A stretch of 64,000 bases of DNA. Origin: Bryobacterales bacterium. Its GTDB lineage: Bacteria; Acidobacteriota; Terriglobia; Bryobacterales; Bryobacteraceae. The stretch lies in NCBI GenBank assembly GCA_020847975.1, contig JADLBD010000061.1, positions 1-64,000 on the forward strand. The letters are read 5' to 3'. The translations under genes were made by a program, and so were the position numbers. The notes beneath the pieces were generated by a model that had not been told where the DNA came from, ran no database searches, and was given only the letters and a program-made list of their open reading frames with translations. Within the stretch, counting starts at the first letter, position 1. The number at the start of each line of letters is the position of its first letter. Positions 45,540-54,877 of the stretch are shown here, one piece after another.

Positions 45540-46703
45540 CTATCCGCGAACCGAACCCAATGAGTACCGGAACAGTGCCACAACCTGGGCCTGGACCGGC
45601 AGTTGGTCCGAAGGAACAATATTCAACTCCCCGCCCTGCGCCAGAGTCTCGATGGCAATGGCGTTGATGAGATCCTCCTGGACGGGGAAAGGATTCACGG
45701 AGTCGCCAAGCTCTTCATGAAAGTCTCCGGAATACGCCCCCCCGGAAGCGAGAAAGAGCCTGGAAACGCGGCCCGAAGCAGCGCCACGAAGAACGCTATT
45801 GAGCGTTGTGGACCAGCGGTCGCCGGGAGCATATTCTTCCATCTCCGCAAGGTGGCGAACAGCCTGCTGCACCTTCTCGGCGTTCACCAACTGCCTGGCG
45901 CGCTCGAGAAGTTCTTCGACCGTCATCGACTCCACGTCGCCGTGCAGCGGCTTGATGATGGTGGCGGGATAGGTATTCTCCTTGCGGTAAGTGTTCACCA
46001 TGCCGCCGGAGCCGGCCAGCACCAGGGGAAGACCCAGATCCTGCAGGTAGGAATGAAGACCACGGTCCAGCATGGTGCAAAAGAACCGTATGCGCCGCTC
46101 CTCATTGGCCGAAGAGATGCCAAAGGAAATAGCGCTCGATGGGGGAGGCCCTTTTCCACCCGGGTTGCGGTTCAGGCGAGGCTGGTCGGGGGCGTCTGAA
46201 GAAGCGATCTCCTCCAATGAAGTGGGAACGCCGCGCGGAAGGACGACCTCAGTCAACATGCCGTTGGACGCCCGCTTTAATCCGACCCCCGCTGGGGATA
46301 ACTCGAGAATCAGAAAGTCCCTCGGCGCGGTGAGCCAATCCAGCAGAGGTTTGATGTAGAAGTGAGTGGAAACTACAACGGATTCCGGAACATCCGCGGG
46401 AATCTCGAAGCAATGGAATCCGCTACGGCTCAAGTACAGGGCCATGCCACATTTCCGGCCCTCGCACAGGTTGGGGTCATTGGAGAGGGCAAGCAGGGGG
46501 GCCACCAGGTGAGCCACCTCATGGTGCGCCCAGCCTCTGGCCACGAGCACGCGAAAGATTTCATCCACCGCCTGGCGCAGACGGAGCGAATTCGGGGCGG
46601 CGGCCGAACCGGGAGCACAACCGGGAAGGAGGACAGAAATAGCGGGCGGAATCGCCTTGCCCATGCGATGCAGGTGAGCAGCGGTGAGGGATGGAAACAA
46701 CAA
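45540..46703 (-). CDS. bacterial eRF1-like (baeRF) family protein
   Basis: 387 residues from TTG 46703. The N-terminal AISVLLPGCAPG, a middle FFCTMLDRGLHSYL region and LGLPLVLAGSGGMVNTYRKE, followed by VEELLERARQLVNAEKVQQAV, follow the domain order of bacterial homologues of archaeo-eukaryotic release factor 1. No GGQ loop was seen. These proteins are predicted to act at the ribosome, possibly in rescue or conflict responses, but most are uncharacterised. The start could also be the ATG 13 codons in. Confidence 0.65.
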   Translation of the reverse strand: MLFPSLTAAHLHRMGKAIPPAISVLLPGCAPGSAAAPNSLRLRQAVDEIFRVLVARGWAHHEVAHLVAPLLALSNDPNLCEGRKCGMALYLSRSGFHCFEIPADVPESVVVSTHFYIKPLLDWLTAPRDFLILELSPAGVGLKRASNGMLTEVVLPRGVPTSLEEIASSDAPDQPRLNRNPGGKGPPPSSAISFGISSANEERRIRFFCTMLDRGLHSYLQDLGLPLVLAGSGGMVNTYRKENTYPATIIKPLHGDVESMTVEELLERARQLVNAEKVQQAVRHLAEMEEYAPGDRWSTTLNSVLRGAASGRVSRLFLASGGAYSGDFHEELGDSVNPFPVQEDLINAIAIETLAQGGELNIVPSDQLPVQAQVVALFRYSLGSVRG

Positions 46704-46881
46704 AAACAGCCGTTGTCAAGGAAAAAAGCCCCGTGACGAACGCCTCCTGATTCCTCGGAATTACGAAAAGGGCAACGCGCTCTCCGTGCGGACGCCGCGC
46801 TGCCCTGAGCCCACTTCCTTCCCGGAGCACTTCGCCACGCCGCAGTCGAAACGAAGCCGTGCTCCGCCAACATGAAACGTA

Positions 46882-47184
46882 TCAGTTAGTAAGTATCTGA
46901 TTAGCTGACTTTTGGAACTCCTGATACAACAGCCATGCCAACAGCACTAGGAAATACACGATGGTAACCAGAGTCAGAACCTTGCCCCACTTGTCGATGG
47001 CGAGCAGACGACCGGCGGTCATGGATTGCTGGCCCACGCTTTGCGCTTCCCGGGCCTCCATATGAAGGTGGAAATCCTGTTTCTGGGCAATCAGATGCCT
47101 GTACAGGGCCAGGCCTATTACGGCCGCCGTCAACACCGCCAGGACGATCAGTTCCGTTGCCATAGATCGAATTTCGTCTGGCAT
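46882..47184 (-). CDS. small two-helix membrane protein
   Basis: 100 residues from ATG 47184, behind GAAAGGAGTG. Two hydrophobic helices (about 9-28 and 70-92) flank a polar loop with HLHMEAREAQSVGQ. No motif ties it to a known family. The upstream frame extends to 47412, but the ribosome site supports the internal ATG. The 46704-46881 gap upstream of the baeRF gene shows nothing else I can support. Confidence 0.6.
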   Translation of the reverse strand: MPDEIRSMATELIVLAVLTAAVIGLALYRHLIAQKQDFHLHMEAREAQSVGQQSMTAGRLLAIDKWGKVLTLVTIVYFLVLLAWLLYQEFQKSANQILTN

Positions 47185-47352
47185 TGCTGGCACTCCTTTC
47201 GTCCGGAGGACCAGCAAGCCTCCTGCCATTCGGTATACGGCTGAAAAACACTGGCGAAGCAAGTGCGTTGCAGCAGATCCATGGGTTATGGTACACACCT
47301 TGCGGGGTTTCACCCAGTATGAAAAAGTAGTGTATTTTGGATCGGGGGTCTT

Positions 47353-49224
47353 ATGAATCGCCGTCAGATGTTCCGTCTGTTTCCGGCGGCTGCCGGCGCG
47401 GCCGCTGCTCAATCCAGCGATTCGCCGGCATATCTCTCCATCCTGGAAGAGGAAGCTGCGAAGATCATGGCCGGGACGGAGGCGGAGCTGGCCTCCAAAG
47501 AGGCATGGGAACCTCTGCGGAAGCGCAGAAGACAGGAGCTTCAGGACATGCTCGGGCTGGAGCCCTGGCCCGGGCGAACCGATCTGCGGCCGCGTGTCAC
47601 GGGCAGACTCGACTTCGAGGATTACGTGGTCGAGCGGGTGGCGTTCGAAAGCGTTCCGAAATGTTACGTAACGGCGAACCTGTACTTACCCAAGAGAGCG
47701 GATGGTCCGGCGCCCGGGATCGTGTATGTCTGCGGGCACGCCGGGCCGGCCCAGGGCTCCAAGGCCGCCTATCAGAGGCACGGCATCTCCTTCGCGCGGA
47801 ACGGCTACGCCTGCCTGATTCTGGACACTATCCAGATTGGCGAGATCTACTCAGTCCACCACGGGGTGTACGGGCTGAGGCATTGGGACTGGTACTCGCG
47901 GGGATATACGCCGGCCGGGATAGAAACCTGGAACGCCATCCGCGCGCTCGATTACCTTGAAACACGTCCGGAAGTGGACAGGCAGCGAATGGGGATGACG
48001 GGGCGTTCGGGAGGCGCGGCGATGACCTGGTTTACGGCCGCCCTCGATGATCGCATTCGCGTCGCGGCGCCCATCATGGGCAACAGCACCTACGTGGCGA
48101 ACATTCACGAAAATACCCAGAAGGGCCACTGCGACTGCATGTTCCCGTTGAACTTTCACCGCCAGGAAATGGCCCACCAGGGAGCGCTGATCGCCCCGCG
48201 CCCGCTCCTGATGGCGCACGGGCGCAAGGACTCGCTTTTTCCCGTAGCCGGCTATACGAAGTTCGAAGAGCTGATGAAGGGGCTCTACGGCAGCTATGGG
48301 AGGCCGGAACGGTTCCGGAACATTGTGGTGGACACCGGCCACGCGGATTCAGATTATCTGCGGGAAGAGGCCATTGGATGGTTCGATACGCATCTGCTGG
48401 GCAAACCCGGCCGGAAACTCGAGATGCGCTACGTGAATGCCGAACCACAGTCGCTCGCGGTGTTTCAGGGGCATCCTCCCAAAGACGCCATCAATCCGAA
48501 GATCGACTTGGTCTTCCGCCCGGCTGCCAGTCCGGTTATCCCGGCCAACCGGGCAGCGTGGCTGAAGCGCAGCGGCGAGTTGACGGACCTGTTGCGCAAA
48601 CGCGTTTTCGCAACAATCAGGAGCGGGCCCTCGCGGCAGACGCACAAAGGCCATAGCCAGGCCCTGGTATATCTTGTGCCGCACGGTGAAGAGGCCGCCG
48701 TCACGGCGAATTTCTTCCGCTTCGCCGGCTTCCCCAAGGACGCCGCACGGATGCTCGTGTATTCGCAGTTCACCACGAATCGCGACACGCTCCGCAATGC
48801 GATGCACGTGGGGACCTCCCCCGACGCCCTGCGCGTGGAGGAGATATTGCGCGTGGTCCGGGGGCTGCAAGCGTCGCATATTACGGTGGCGGGACGCGGA
48901 ACGGACGCCGGAGTGGCGCTCTACGCCGCGCTGCTCGAGCCCCGCATCGGCGGAGTGCTGATGATCGAGCCTGCCGAAAGCCATTGGGACGGGCCTGTAT
49001 TTCTCAACGTGCTGCGGTACACCGACCTGCCGGAGGCCGCCGGCCTGCTCGCCCCACGGCCGCTGCATTTTTTTCACCACATGCCGCCGGCCTATGAATT
49101 CACGGCGAAGATCTACCAGATGATGGGCGCCCGCCAGGCTATCGGGGAGTGCTATTCGCTCGAAGCCGCCATCAACGCTTTGTCCGCTTCCCGATGCAAT
49201 ACAGAGCCTTCTCGGTGCGTATGA
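47353..49224 (+). CDS. exported two-domain alpha/beta hydrolase (acetylxylan-esterase-like)
   Basis: 623 residues. MNRRQMFRLFPAAAGAAAAQ is a twin-arginine-type signal. The first domain (about 80-350) has the oxyanion region YVCGHAGPAQG, the nucleophile GRSGG, a candidate Asp in HGRKDSLFP and His in DTGHADSDY. The second half (about 370-600) looks like a degenerate second hydrolase-type domain without a clear nucleophile. The last 53 bp overlap the converging propeller gene. Confidence 0.82.
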   Translation: MNRRQMFRLFPAAAGAAAAQSSDSPAYLSILEEEAAKIMAGTEAELASKEAWEPLRKRRRQELQDMLGLEPWPGRTDLRPRVTGRLDFEDYVVERVAFESVPKCYVTANLYLPKRADGPAPGIVYVCGHAGPAQGSKAAYQRHGISFARNGYACLILDTIQIGEIYSVHHGVYGLRHWDWYSRGYTPAGIETWNAIRALDYLETRPEVDRQRMGMTGRSGGAAMTWFTAALDDRIRVAAPIMGNSTYVANIHENTQKGHCDCMFPLNFHRQEMAHQGALIAPRPLLMAHGRKDSLFPVAGYTKFEELMKGLYGSYGRPERFRNIVVDTGHADSDYLREEAIGWFDTHLLGKPGRKLEMRYVNAEPQSLAVFQGHPPKDAINPKIDLVFRPAASPVIPANRAAWLKRSGELTDLLRKRVFATIRSGPSRQTHKGHSQALVYLVPHGEEAAVTANFFRFAGFPKDAARMLVYSQFTTNRDTLRNAMHVGTSPDALRVEEILRVVRGLQASHITVAGRGTDAGVALYAALLEPRIGGVLMIEPAESHWDGPVFLNVLRYTDLPEAAGLLAPRPLHFFHHMPPAYEFTAKIYQMMGARQAIGECYSLEAAINALSASRCNTEPSRCV

Positions 49225-50425
49225 AAATCTGGCCTTCGGAAACCGCCGGAGAACTGAGGGTGTATTCATCCAGCCTGTTTTCAGCCAGCACCTGGAACTG
49301 AGGTCCGGCCTGGATCACAGTGGTGGTCCCCTCCTCATTCGTGATGTACACTTTGCCGTCCGCAAGGGTGGGCGAAGAACTGTAGATCGCGGAGGCGATC
49401 CGCTGTCCTCCCCACACTTCCTTGCCGGTTCTTGCATCAATGCAGAACAGGATGCCGCGGTCGTTGACGATGTAAATGTACTGGCCATCGCTGACGGGCG
49501 TGGGGACGTCCGGGCCGCGGTCATAGGTCCAGAGTCTGGCGGACTCGCTGACATCGCCCTTGCCGCCAGGCTTGAGCGCGACGAACGGCTTGACCCGGGA
49601 GCACGCATAGACGATGCCGTTCTTCACCATGGGCGAAGCAATGATACGGTTGAATCCGTCGTTAGTCGGGTTGAGGACATCGGCTCGCCACAGTTCCTCG
49701 AGCGTGGCGGGATCGTAGCCGGTCACCAGGTCGCCGCCGCTGATGATGACCTCGGTACGATTTGCCGTCTTCACAATCGTGGGAGTGGTGTAGGCGTCCG
49801 GTGATTCCATCTGAGCCTTGGTGGGCCGCTCGCGCCGGGCAAGGGTCTTTCCGGTCTTCTTATCAATACGGAGGACGTAAGAGGGATCGTCGGTCTTCAT
49901 GCCGTGAAGAACCTGAACATAGAGAGAGTCGTTGTGGAGCAGGGGAGACGAACCGTAACCCCAGTTCAGGCCGAAGCGGCCGTAATCCTTCTGGATGTCG
50001 CGTTCCCAAAGCAGGTTGCCTTCAAAGTCGAAGGCTTTGAGTGCGCCGGTGCCGGTGAGGACGTAGACAGTCCGGCCATCGGTAACCGGCGAGGGGGACG
50101 ACATGTTCTGCTTGTTGATCTTGTAGTTGCCCCCGGAGGTGGGCCGTTTCCAGAGCAGATCACCCTTTTCGCGATGGAGGCACCAGAGTTCGAGGTTGTC
50201 GCCGTCGGCCACGTTGAGGAAGATCCGGTCACCCCAGATAATGGGCGTCGAACCGCTGCGGCTGGGCATGGGCAGGCGCCAGGAGATGTTTTCCGTTTTG
50301 GACCAGACTACCGGGAGGTTCTTTTCTCCGCTGGTGCCGTCGAGGTAAGGACCGCGCCACTGGGGCCAGTTTTCCCCAAGGGCGAGAGTGGAGCAGGCTA
50401 CGGTGAGGGGCAACAGCAACCGCAT
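49172..50425 (-). CDS. PQQ-like beta-propeller protein, exported
   Basis: 417 residues with a signal peptide (MRLLLPLTVACSTLALG). Repeated WD/PQQ-type blades are visible, for example GALKAFDFEGNLLWERDI, YVLRIDKKTGKTL and ILFCIDARTGKEVWGG. No catalytic residues for a quinoprotein dehydrogenase were seen; it is more like BamB-type or planctomycete/acidobacterial surface propellers. It converges on and overlaps the esterase gene by 53 bp. Confidence 0.88.
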   Translation of the reverse strand: MRLLLPLTVACSTLALGENWPQWRGPYLDGTSGEKNLPVVWSKTENISWRLPMPSRSGSTPIIWGDRIFLNVADGDNLELWCLHREKGDLLWKRPTSGGNYKINKQNMSSPSPVTDGRTVYVLTGTGALKAFDFEGNLLWERDIQKDYGRFGLNWGYGSSPLLHNDSLYVQVLHGMKTDDPSYVLRIDKKTGKTLARRERPTKAQMESPDAYTTPTIVKTANRTEVIISGGDLVTGYDPATLEELWRADVLNPTNDGFNRIIASPMVKNGIVYACSRVKPFVALKPGGKGDVSESARLWTYDRGPDVPTPVSDGQYIYIVNDRGILFCIDARTGKEVWGGQRIASAIYSSSPTLADGKVYITNEEGTTTVIQAGPQFQVLAENRLDEYTLSSPAVSEGQIFIRTEKALYCIGKRTKR

Positions 50426-50476
50426 GTGGAAATTGTATGCGAAGTTGGCCGTCCTGGCTATAAATTCAGGAAATAC

Positions 50477-50485
50477 TGGTATAAT
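50477..50485 (+). promoter_or_regulatory. extended -10 promoter of the class III aminotransferase
   Basis: TGGTATAAT is a consensus extended -10 (TGnTATAAT). No clear -35 is at 17 bp, as expected for extended -10 promoters. A transcript would have a leader of about 140 nt before ATG 50634; no riboswitch is recognised in it. Confidence 0.6.
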
Positions 50486-50633
50486 ATAAGTGTGTTCCGG
50501 CCTGCACAGGCGCGCCCCTCCTTATTCGGCTCCGATTAACGAGCCTCTGTTTTCCCTGCCAACCTGACTCCCTGCCCGCCGCTCGAGCGGCCTGGAGTGT
50601 ATGCCCATTGTTTGGAGATAGAAGGAGATTGCC

Positions 50634-51986
50634 ATGGCGAGAACGGTAAATGATGTGAGAACGGATTTCCCAAGGATTGCAACCGCTCTTCCGGGTCCGA
50701 AGGCGGCGGCTGTGATCGCGCGCGACAAGGCGGTGGTTTCGCCTTCCTACACGCGGCCCTATCCGCTGGTAGTGGAACGCGGCGAGGGCGCGACCGTGCA
50801 CGATGTGGACGGGAATCGATTTCTGGACATGTGTGCCGGCATCGCGGTGGTGGCGAGCGGCCACTGCCATCCCAGGGTGGTGAAGGCTATCCAGCAACAG
50901 GCCGCGCGCCTCATCCACATGTCGGGCACGGATTTCTACTACGAGAACATGGTGGCGCTGGCGGAGAAACTGGCGCGCGTGGCGCCCGGGAATGTGCCGC
51001 GCCGTGTGTACTTCGGCAATTCCGGCACGGAGGCCGTCGAGGCGGCGCTGAAGATGGCTCGCTACCACACCGGCCGCGACAAGTTCATCGCCTTTCTCGG
51101 AGGCTTTCATGGCCGGACCATGGGATCGCTGTCGTTGACCGGGAGCAAGAGCGTGCAGCGCAAGGGGTTCGGACCGCTGGTGCCGGGTGTGACCCACATC
51201 CCTTACGCCTACTGCTACCGCTGTGCATACGGAAAGTCGCCGGATACGTGTGCTGTCGAGTGCGTCAAGGTAATCGAAGAGCAACTGGTGAAGACCATTC
51301 TGCCGGCCGAGGAACTGGCGGCCATCGTTTTGGAACCGGTGCAGGGAGAGGGCGGCTATGTGGCGCCGCCGCAAAAATTCTTCGACGAGTTGCAGCGCGT
51401 GGCGGCGAAGCTGGGCGTGCTGATCATCGCCGACGAAGTGCAAAGCGGAATGGGGCGTACGGGCAGGATGTGGGCTTCCGAGCACTTTGCCTTGAATCCG
51501 GACATCCTGACGGTGGCCAAAGGCATCGCCAGCGGACTGCCGCTGGGGGCAACCATCGCCCGCGCGGAACTCATGCAGTGGAAGCCCGGAGCGCATGCCT
51601 CGACTTTTGGAGGGAATCCGGTGGCCGTGGAGGCATCGCTTGCGACCCTGGAATTACTCGAGGAAGGTTTGGTGGAGAACGCCGCCAAGGTCGGCGCCCA
51701 CATGATGAACCGGCTGCGGGAGTGGCCGGCGCGCTACGGACGCGTCGGCGAGGTGCGCGGTCTGGGCCTGATGATCGGAATCGAGTTCGTCAAGGATCAG
51801 GCCACGCGGGAGCGGGATGCGGCGCTTCGCGACCGTGTCAGCCAACTGGCGTTTGAACGGGGTGTCCTGGTTCTGGGCGCCGGGCAGAATTCCATCCGGC
51901 TGTCGCCCCCGCTGGTGGTCACGCGCGATCAGGCCGACTATGCTCTGGATGTCCTCGAGGATTGTTTGCTCGAGGCCGTGGCGTAA
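50634..51986 (+). CDS. class III PLP aminotransferase (GABA/acetylornithine type)
   Basis: 450 residues. The fold signatures are FLDMCAGIAVVASGHCHP, FGNSGTEAVEAALKMAR, and LIIADEVQSGMGRTG; PLP Lys is in TVAKGIASGLPLG. An unusual CYRCAYGKSPDTCAVEC insertion (four cysteines) near residue 190-210 is shared with archaeal/GABA-type members. The likely reaction is transfer of an omega-amino group to 2-oxoglutarate. AGAAGGAGATT is the ribosome site. Confidence 0.9.
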   Translation: MARTVNDVRTDFPRIATALPGPKAAAVIARDKAVVSPSYTRPYPLVVERGEGATVHDVDGNRFLDMCAGIAVVASGHCHPRVVKAIQQQAARLIHMSGTDFYYENMVALAEKLARVAPGNVPRRVYFGNSGTEAVEAALKMARYHTGRDKFIAFLGGFHGRTMGSLSLTGSKSVQRKGFGPLVPGVTHIPYAYCYRCAYGKSPDTCAVECVKVIEEQLVKTILPAEELAAIVLEPVQGEGGYVAPPQKFFDELQRVAAKLGVLIIADEVQSGMGRTGRMWASEHFALNPDILTVAKGIASGLPLGATIARAELMQWKPGAHASTFGGNPVAVEASLATLELLEEGLVENAAKVGAHMMNRLREWPARYGRVGEVRGLGLMIGIEFVKDQATRERDAALRDRVSQLAFERGVLVLGAGQNSIRLSPPLVVTRDQADYALDVLEDCLLEAVA

Positions 51987-51995
51987 GATGGGACG

Positions 51996-52529
51996 GTGAA
52001 GATCCTGGACGTCGGCTGCGGGCGGAAGAAATATCCCGGTTCCATTGGACTGGACCGGAATCCGGCCGGGGATGCCGACGTCCTCGCCGATCTGGACCAC
52101 TTCCCTTTTCCGTTTCGCGACCGGACCTTCGACCGGATACGAGCGATCCACGTCATTGAACACGTGGCCGACGTCATCCGGACGATGGAGGAGTTCCACC
52201 GCATGCTGCGGCCCGGCGGCAGGGTGGTGCTGGTGACGCCTCACTATACCGATTTCAGCTCCTTCTGCGACCCAACCCACCGCTGGCACCTGAACAGCTT
52301 TTCCTTTCGCTACTTCGGTGACGACAACGCAGGTTTTGGCTATTATTCGCCGGTGCGGTTCCGGGAGATTTCCGTGCGCGTGAAGCTACTTGCTTTGTGG
52401 AGGTACTGCGGCTTCGAACTGCTGGTGAACGCGTTCCCGCGCTTCCGGCGGTTCTGGGAGCATTACTTGTGCTTTGTGGTGCGCGGAAAGGTGATGGAAT
52501 TTGAATTTGAACGCGTTGACGGCAGTTGA
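51996..52529 (+). CDS. SAM-dependent methyltransferase (Methyltransf_11 type)
   Basis: 177 residues with a GTG start, opening directly with the SAM motif KILDVGCGRKKYPG. A later motif is IHVIEHVADVIRTMEEFHRMLRPGG (residues 51-75; core HVIEHV and LRPGG). PTHRWHLNSFSF may bind the substrate. It is short, lacking any accessory domain. It overlaps the yraN frame by up to 29 bp. Confidence 0.85.
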   Translation: MKILDVGCGRKKYPGSIGLDRNPAGDADVLADLDHFPFPFRDRTFDRIRAIHVIEHVADVIRTMEEFHRMLRPGGRVVLVTPHYTDFSSFCDPTHRWHLNSFSFRYFGDDNAGFGYYSPVRFREISVRVKLLALWRYCGFELLVNAFPRFRRFWEHYLCFVVRGKVMEFEFERVDGS

Positions 52530-52950
52530 CTGGCTGCGGCACAGGGCTCGCTTGCGGCTGTGGGATCATGACCGGGCCTGGGGACGGCGGGGCGAGGATG
52601 TGGCCCACCGCTATCTGCGCGCGCGAGGCTACACCATCGTGGCGCGGAACTACCGGACACGGTCCGGATCGGGAGAGGTGGACCTCATCGGATGGGATGG
52701 AGAGACGCTGGCGTTCATCGAAGTGAAGGCCAGGCAGACCGAGGAGTTCGGAACCCCGGACCGGGCAGTGGATCCGGAAAAGCAGCGCCGCCTGCTGATC
52801 GCCGCCCGCGACTACGTGCGGCATGCGGGCGTCGAATGGGAGAAGACCCGCTTCGATATCGTGAGCGTGGTGTGGAGCAAGGCGGACGGAGTGACGCTGA
52901 TCAAGGACGCGTTTGCGAAGTCGGCCGCCGCGGCGCGGGGCGGACATTGA
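52501..52950 (+). CDS. yraN: YraN/UPF0102 family nuclease-like protein
   Basis: 149 residues. The family motif is GRRGEDVAHRYLRARGY, then GEVDLIGWDGETLAFIEVKAR, the PD-(D/E)XK-like core (Glu, Asp, and E-V-K). It belongs to a widely conserved family with a predicted Holliday-junction-resolvase-like fold; role unproven. The start is a TTG at 52501 or 52507; no ATG is available in this region. Confidence 0.88.
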   Translation: MNLNALTAVDWLRHRARLRLWDHDRAWGRRGEDVAHRYLRARGYTIVARNYRTRSGSGEVDLIGWDGETLAFIEVKARQTEEFGTPDRAVDPEKQRRLLIAARDYVRHAGVEWEKTRFDIVSVVWSKADGVTLIKDAFAKSAAAARGGH

Positions 52951-52975
52951 GAACAGCTATTCTGGTTCAGAGCGG

Positions 52976-53425
52976 ATGTGTTCCATGAGGAAGCGGAAGA
53001 CCTACAATCCGAAGAGGAAGTTATGTGGCCGGGCGCAGGCCATGGAGCGTCGGGCCGCGCTTCAGGCGCTTGGGGTCCAGCCCAACTACACCGGCAATCC
53101 TGAGCACAAGCGGAATCCAGGAGACTTCGGCCTGCAGCCGCCCAGCGCCCCTCGGCTTGGCAAGACTCTTTGTGACGACCTTCAACTTGACTCTCGTTCG
53201 GAGGCCCTGCGCTTGCTTCGCGAAGGCTTCCATAGGGGACTATTCAGCGTACAGGAGCGCGGCGGCTGGCCTCAGAATGTGTGGGCAGTGACAGACGATG
53301 GATACCCGGTGGAGGCACAATTGGACGGCAACGGCAGCTACCACGGCTATCCGATGCCGGAGGATGACCCGCTGCGTGAGTTCGTCCTCGATCGATGGAA
53401 TGCCCAGGGGGAGGCCTGTCGTTGA
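52976..53425 (+). CDS. unrecognised small protein coupled to an IrrE-like gene
   Basis: 149 residues. A basic N-terminus (MRKRKTYNPKRK after MCS) leads to NPEHKRNPGDFGL, then a helical SRSEALRLLREGFHRGLFS stretch and a beta-rich end with GGWPQNVWAVTDDGYPVEAQ and YHGYPMPEDDP. The middle looks like a small winged-helix-like or partner-binding module. A TATTCT element lies 12 bases before the ATG. It overlaps the following gene by TTGA, so the two are made together. I do not recognise a named family. Confidence 0.7.
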   Translation: MCSMRKRKTYNPKRKLCGRAQAMERRAALQALGVQPNYTGNPEHKRNPGDFGLQPPSAPRLGKTLCDDLQLDSRSEALRLLREGFHRGLFSVQERGGWPQNVWAVTDDGYPVEAQLDGNGSYHGYPMPEDDPLREFVLDRWNAQGEACR

Positions 53426-54726
53426 CCAATGAGTTCTCGATAGAAGTGTCCTGGCTGCCCGCATCTCACGGACCCGAAGAATTCCGCCAGACATCGGCAT
53501 CCTTGTGTATCCGCGCGGGCAACAAGGTAGTAACCAGAATTGAAGACGGATGGTCTCAGTCCCTGCAACACGAGGTGAGATTGTCAGTGTACCCACTGGC
53601 GCTCTGGTTCGCTTCATCCTGGTGGAGGTTGAGATGGGAGCCAAGACCATTTCGTGGCGAACCTGACTTGTCCTGGAGGATGTCGCACGAAATGCCGGGA
53701 GCGGGCTATGGTTTCTTGTGGCCTCCGGTTACCTTCGAGAGTGACGGGGAACAAATCAGCCTTCATTGCCGCCCTTCCAATCCCTTGTCAAGCGAGCCCG
53801 TGAAGTATCTGGCGGGTTTCAGTGAGACGGTCCCGGCCCAGGCTTTTGAAAGAGAGATTGACGGGTTTATCGACTTGGTCCTCGCCAGACTCCAGGCGAC
53901 CAGCGGAGCGAAGACACACCTTCAGGCTTTGTGGAGCGAGATTGTCGAGGAACGCGCCGATGCGGTCATGTCGGCCGGCCGCAAATTGGAGGCGAGTTTG
54001 GGGTTTGATCCGGACGAGGCGCCGGAGGAATTAATGGATAAAATGGGCGTGCTGTCCGAGCGCGCGGGCAAGGCTGCCGTTGAGGAAATGGCGCCTGTTT
54101 GCGCCGGCCCCGATCCTGTTCGGATCCTCAAGCAGATTGAAGCTTTTTCGGCACGACCTGGAGTGGACGCCCGGATCTCCCCTCCCAGTGCATTGATGAA
54201 GCAATATTCAGGCTCTGGAGCCCCATGGGAAAGAGGATGGAATCTCGCTCGCATGGTCCGTCAAGCCTACGGATTTAACGGCGAGCCGCTGCCGGACGAG
54301 CGGCTGGCAACAGTGCTTGACATATCTCCGGAGGTTCTGCGTAATCCGATAGGTGGAACTGCGCGCGCACCCTTGTCCTTGGCTATTCGGAATGGCGCCG
54401 GTGATCGTGTGAAACTCCTGTTGCGTAAACGGAACAGACCGGGGTTGCGATTCGAGGCGGCGCGGCTTCTGGCCGAACAGATCCTGACCCCAGAAGAGGA
54501 ACGCTGGCTGCCGGCAGCCGATTCCGGAACGGTGCGCCAGAAAGTGCAGCGTGCTTTCGCGGCTGAGTTCCTGTGTCCCTACGAAGCGTTGCTGGATTTT
54601 CTGAATGGGGACTTCTCTCCGGAAGCGATCGAGGAGGCCGGAGAGCATTTCGGCGTCTCCGAACTGGCCATCAAAAGCCATTTGGCTAACCACGGGCAGA
54701 TGGATTCTGAGCCCATGCTGATTTGA
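53422..54726 (+). CDS. IrrE/ImmA-like protein lacking the HExxH motif
   Basis: 434 residues, TTG start overlapping the previous stop. The N-terminal domain is beta-rich with LSVYPLALWFASSWWRLRWE (51-72). Residues about 340-425 follow the ImmA/IrrE metallopeptidase layout: RFEAARLLAEQIL where RFTLAHELGH is expected, then RAFAAEFLCPYEAL and FGVSELAIKSHLANHG. The zinc motif HExxH is replaced by RLLAE (348-352), so it should be proteolytically dead. The assignment is by pattern. Function is unknown; a regulator or sensing partner for the small protein is a guess. Confidence 0.6.
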   Translation: MTNEFSIEVSWLPASHGPEEFRQTSASLCIRAGNKVVTRIEDGWSQSLQHEVRLSVYPLALWFASSWWRLRWEPRPFRGEPDLSWRMSHEMPGAGYGFLWPPVTFESDGEQISLHCRPSNPLSSEPVKYLAGFSETVPAQAFEREIDGFIDLVLARLQATSGAKTHLQALWSEIVEERADAVMSAGRKLEASLGFDPDEAPEELMDKMGVLSERAGKAAVEEMAPVCAGPDPVRILKQIEAFSARPGVDARISPPSALMKQYSGSGAPWERGWNLARMVRQAYGFNGEPLPDERLATVLDISPEVLRNPIGGTARAPLSLAIRNGAGDRVKLLLRKRNRPGLRFEAARLLAEQILTPEEERWLPAADSGTVRQKVQRAFAAEFLCPYEALLDFLNGDFSPEAIEEAGEHFGVSELAIKSHLANHGQMDSEPMLI

Positions 54727-54779
54727 ACAACCCCGCAAGAACCCAGCAAGCGCGCGGGTAGCCTCGGCACGGGGAGCGG

Positions 54780-54785
54780 TATAAT
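54780..54785 (+). promoter_or_regulatory. -10 TATAAT ahead of galT
   Basis: A consensus TATAAT without a clear -35. The transcript would have a leader of about 85 nt before the TTG at 54878. Confidence 0.4.
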
Positions 54786-54877
54786 GCCTCTTTCGCGCTC
54801 GCATCGCGGCCCGCCTCGATGTGGGCATCCAATCGAAGCCGTGAAGTTTCTTACTGTTTCCTGCAGAAGGGGGATCG

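Noticed and set aside
53395-53421. Upstream ATG as the start of the IrrE-like gene
   Set aside because: It would overlap the previous gene by about 30 bp, while TTG 53422 gives the common four-base coupling and the expected N-terminus.
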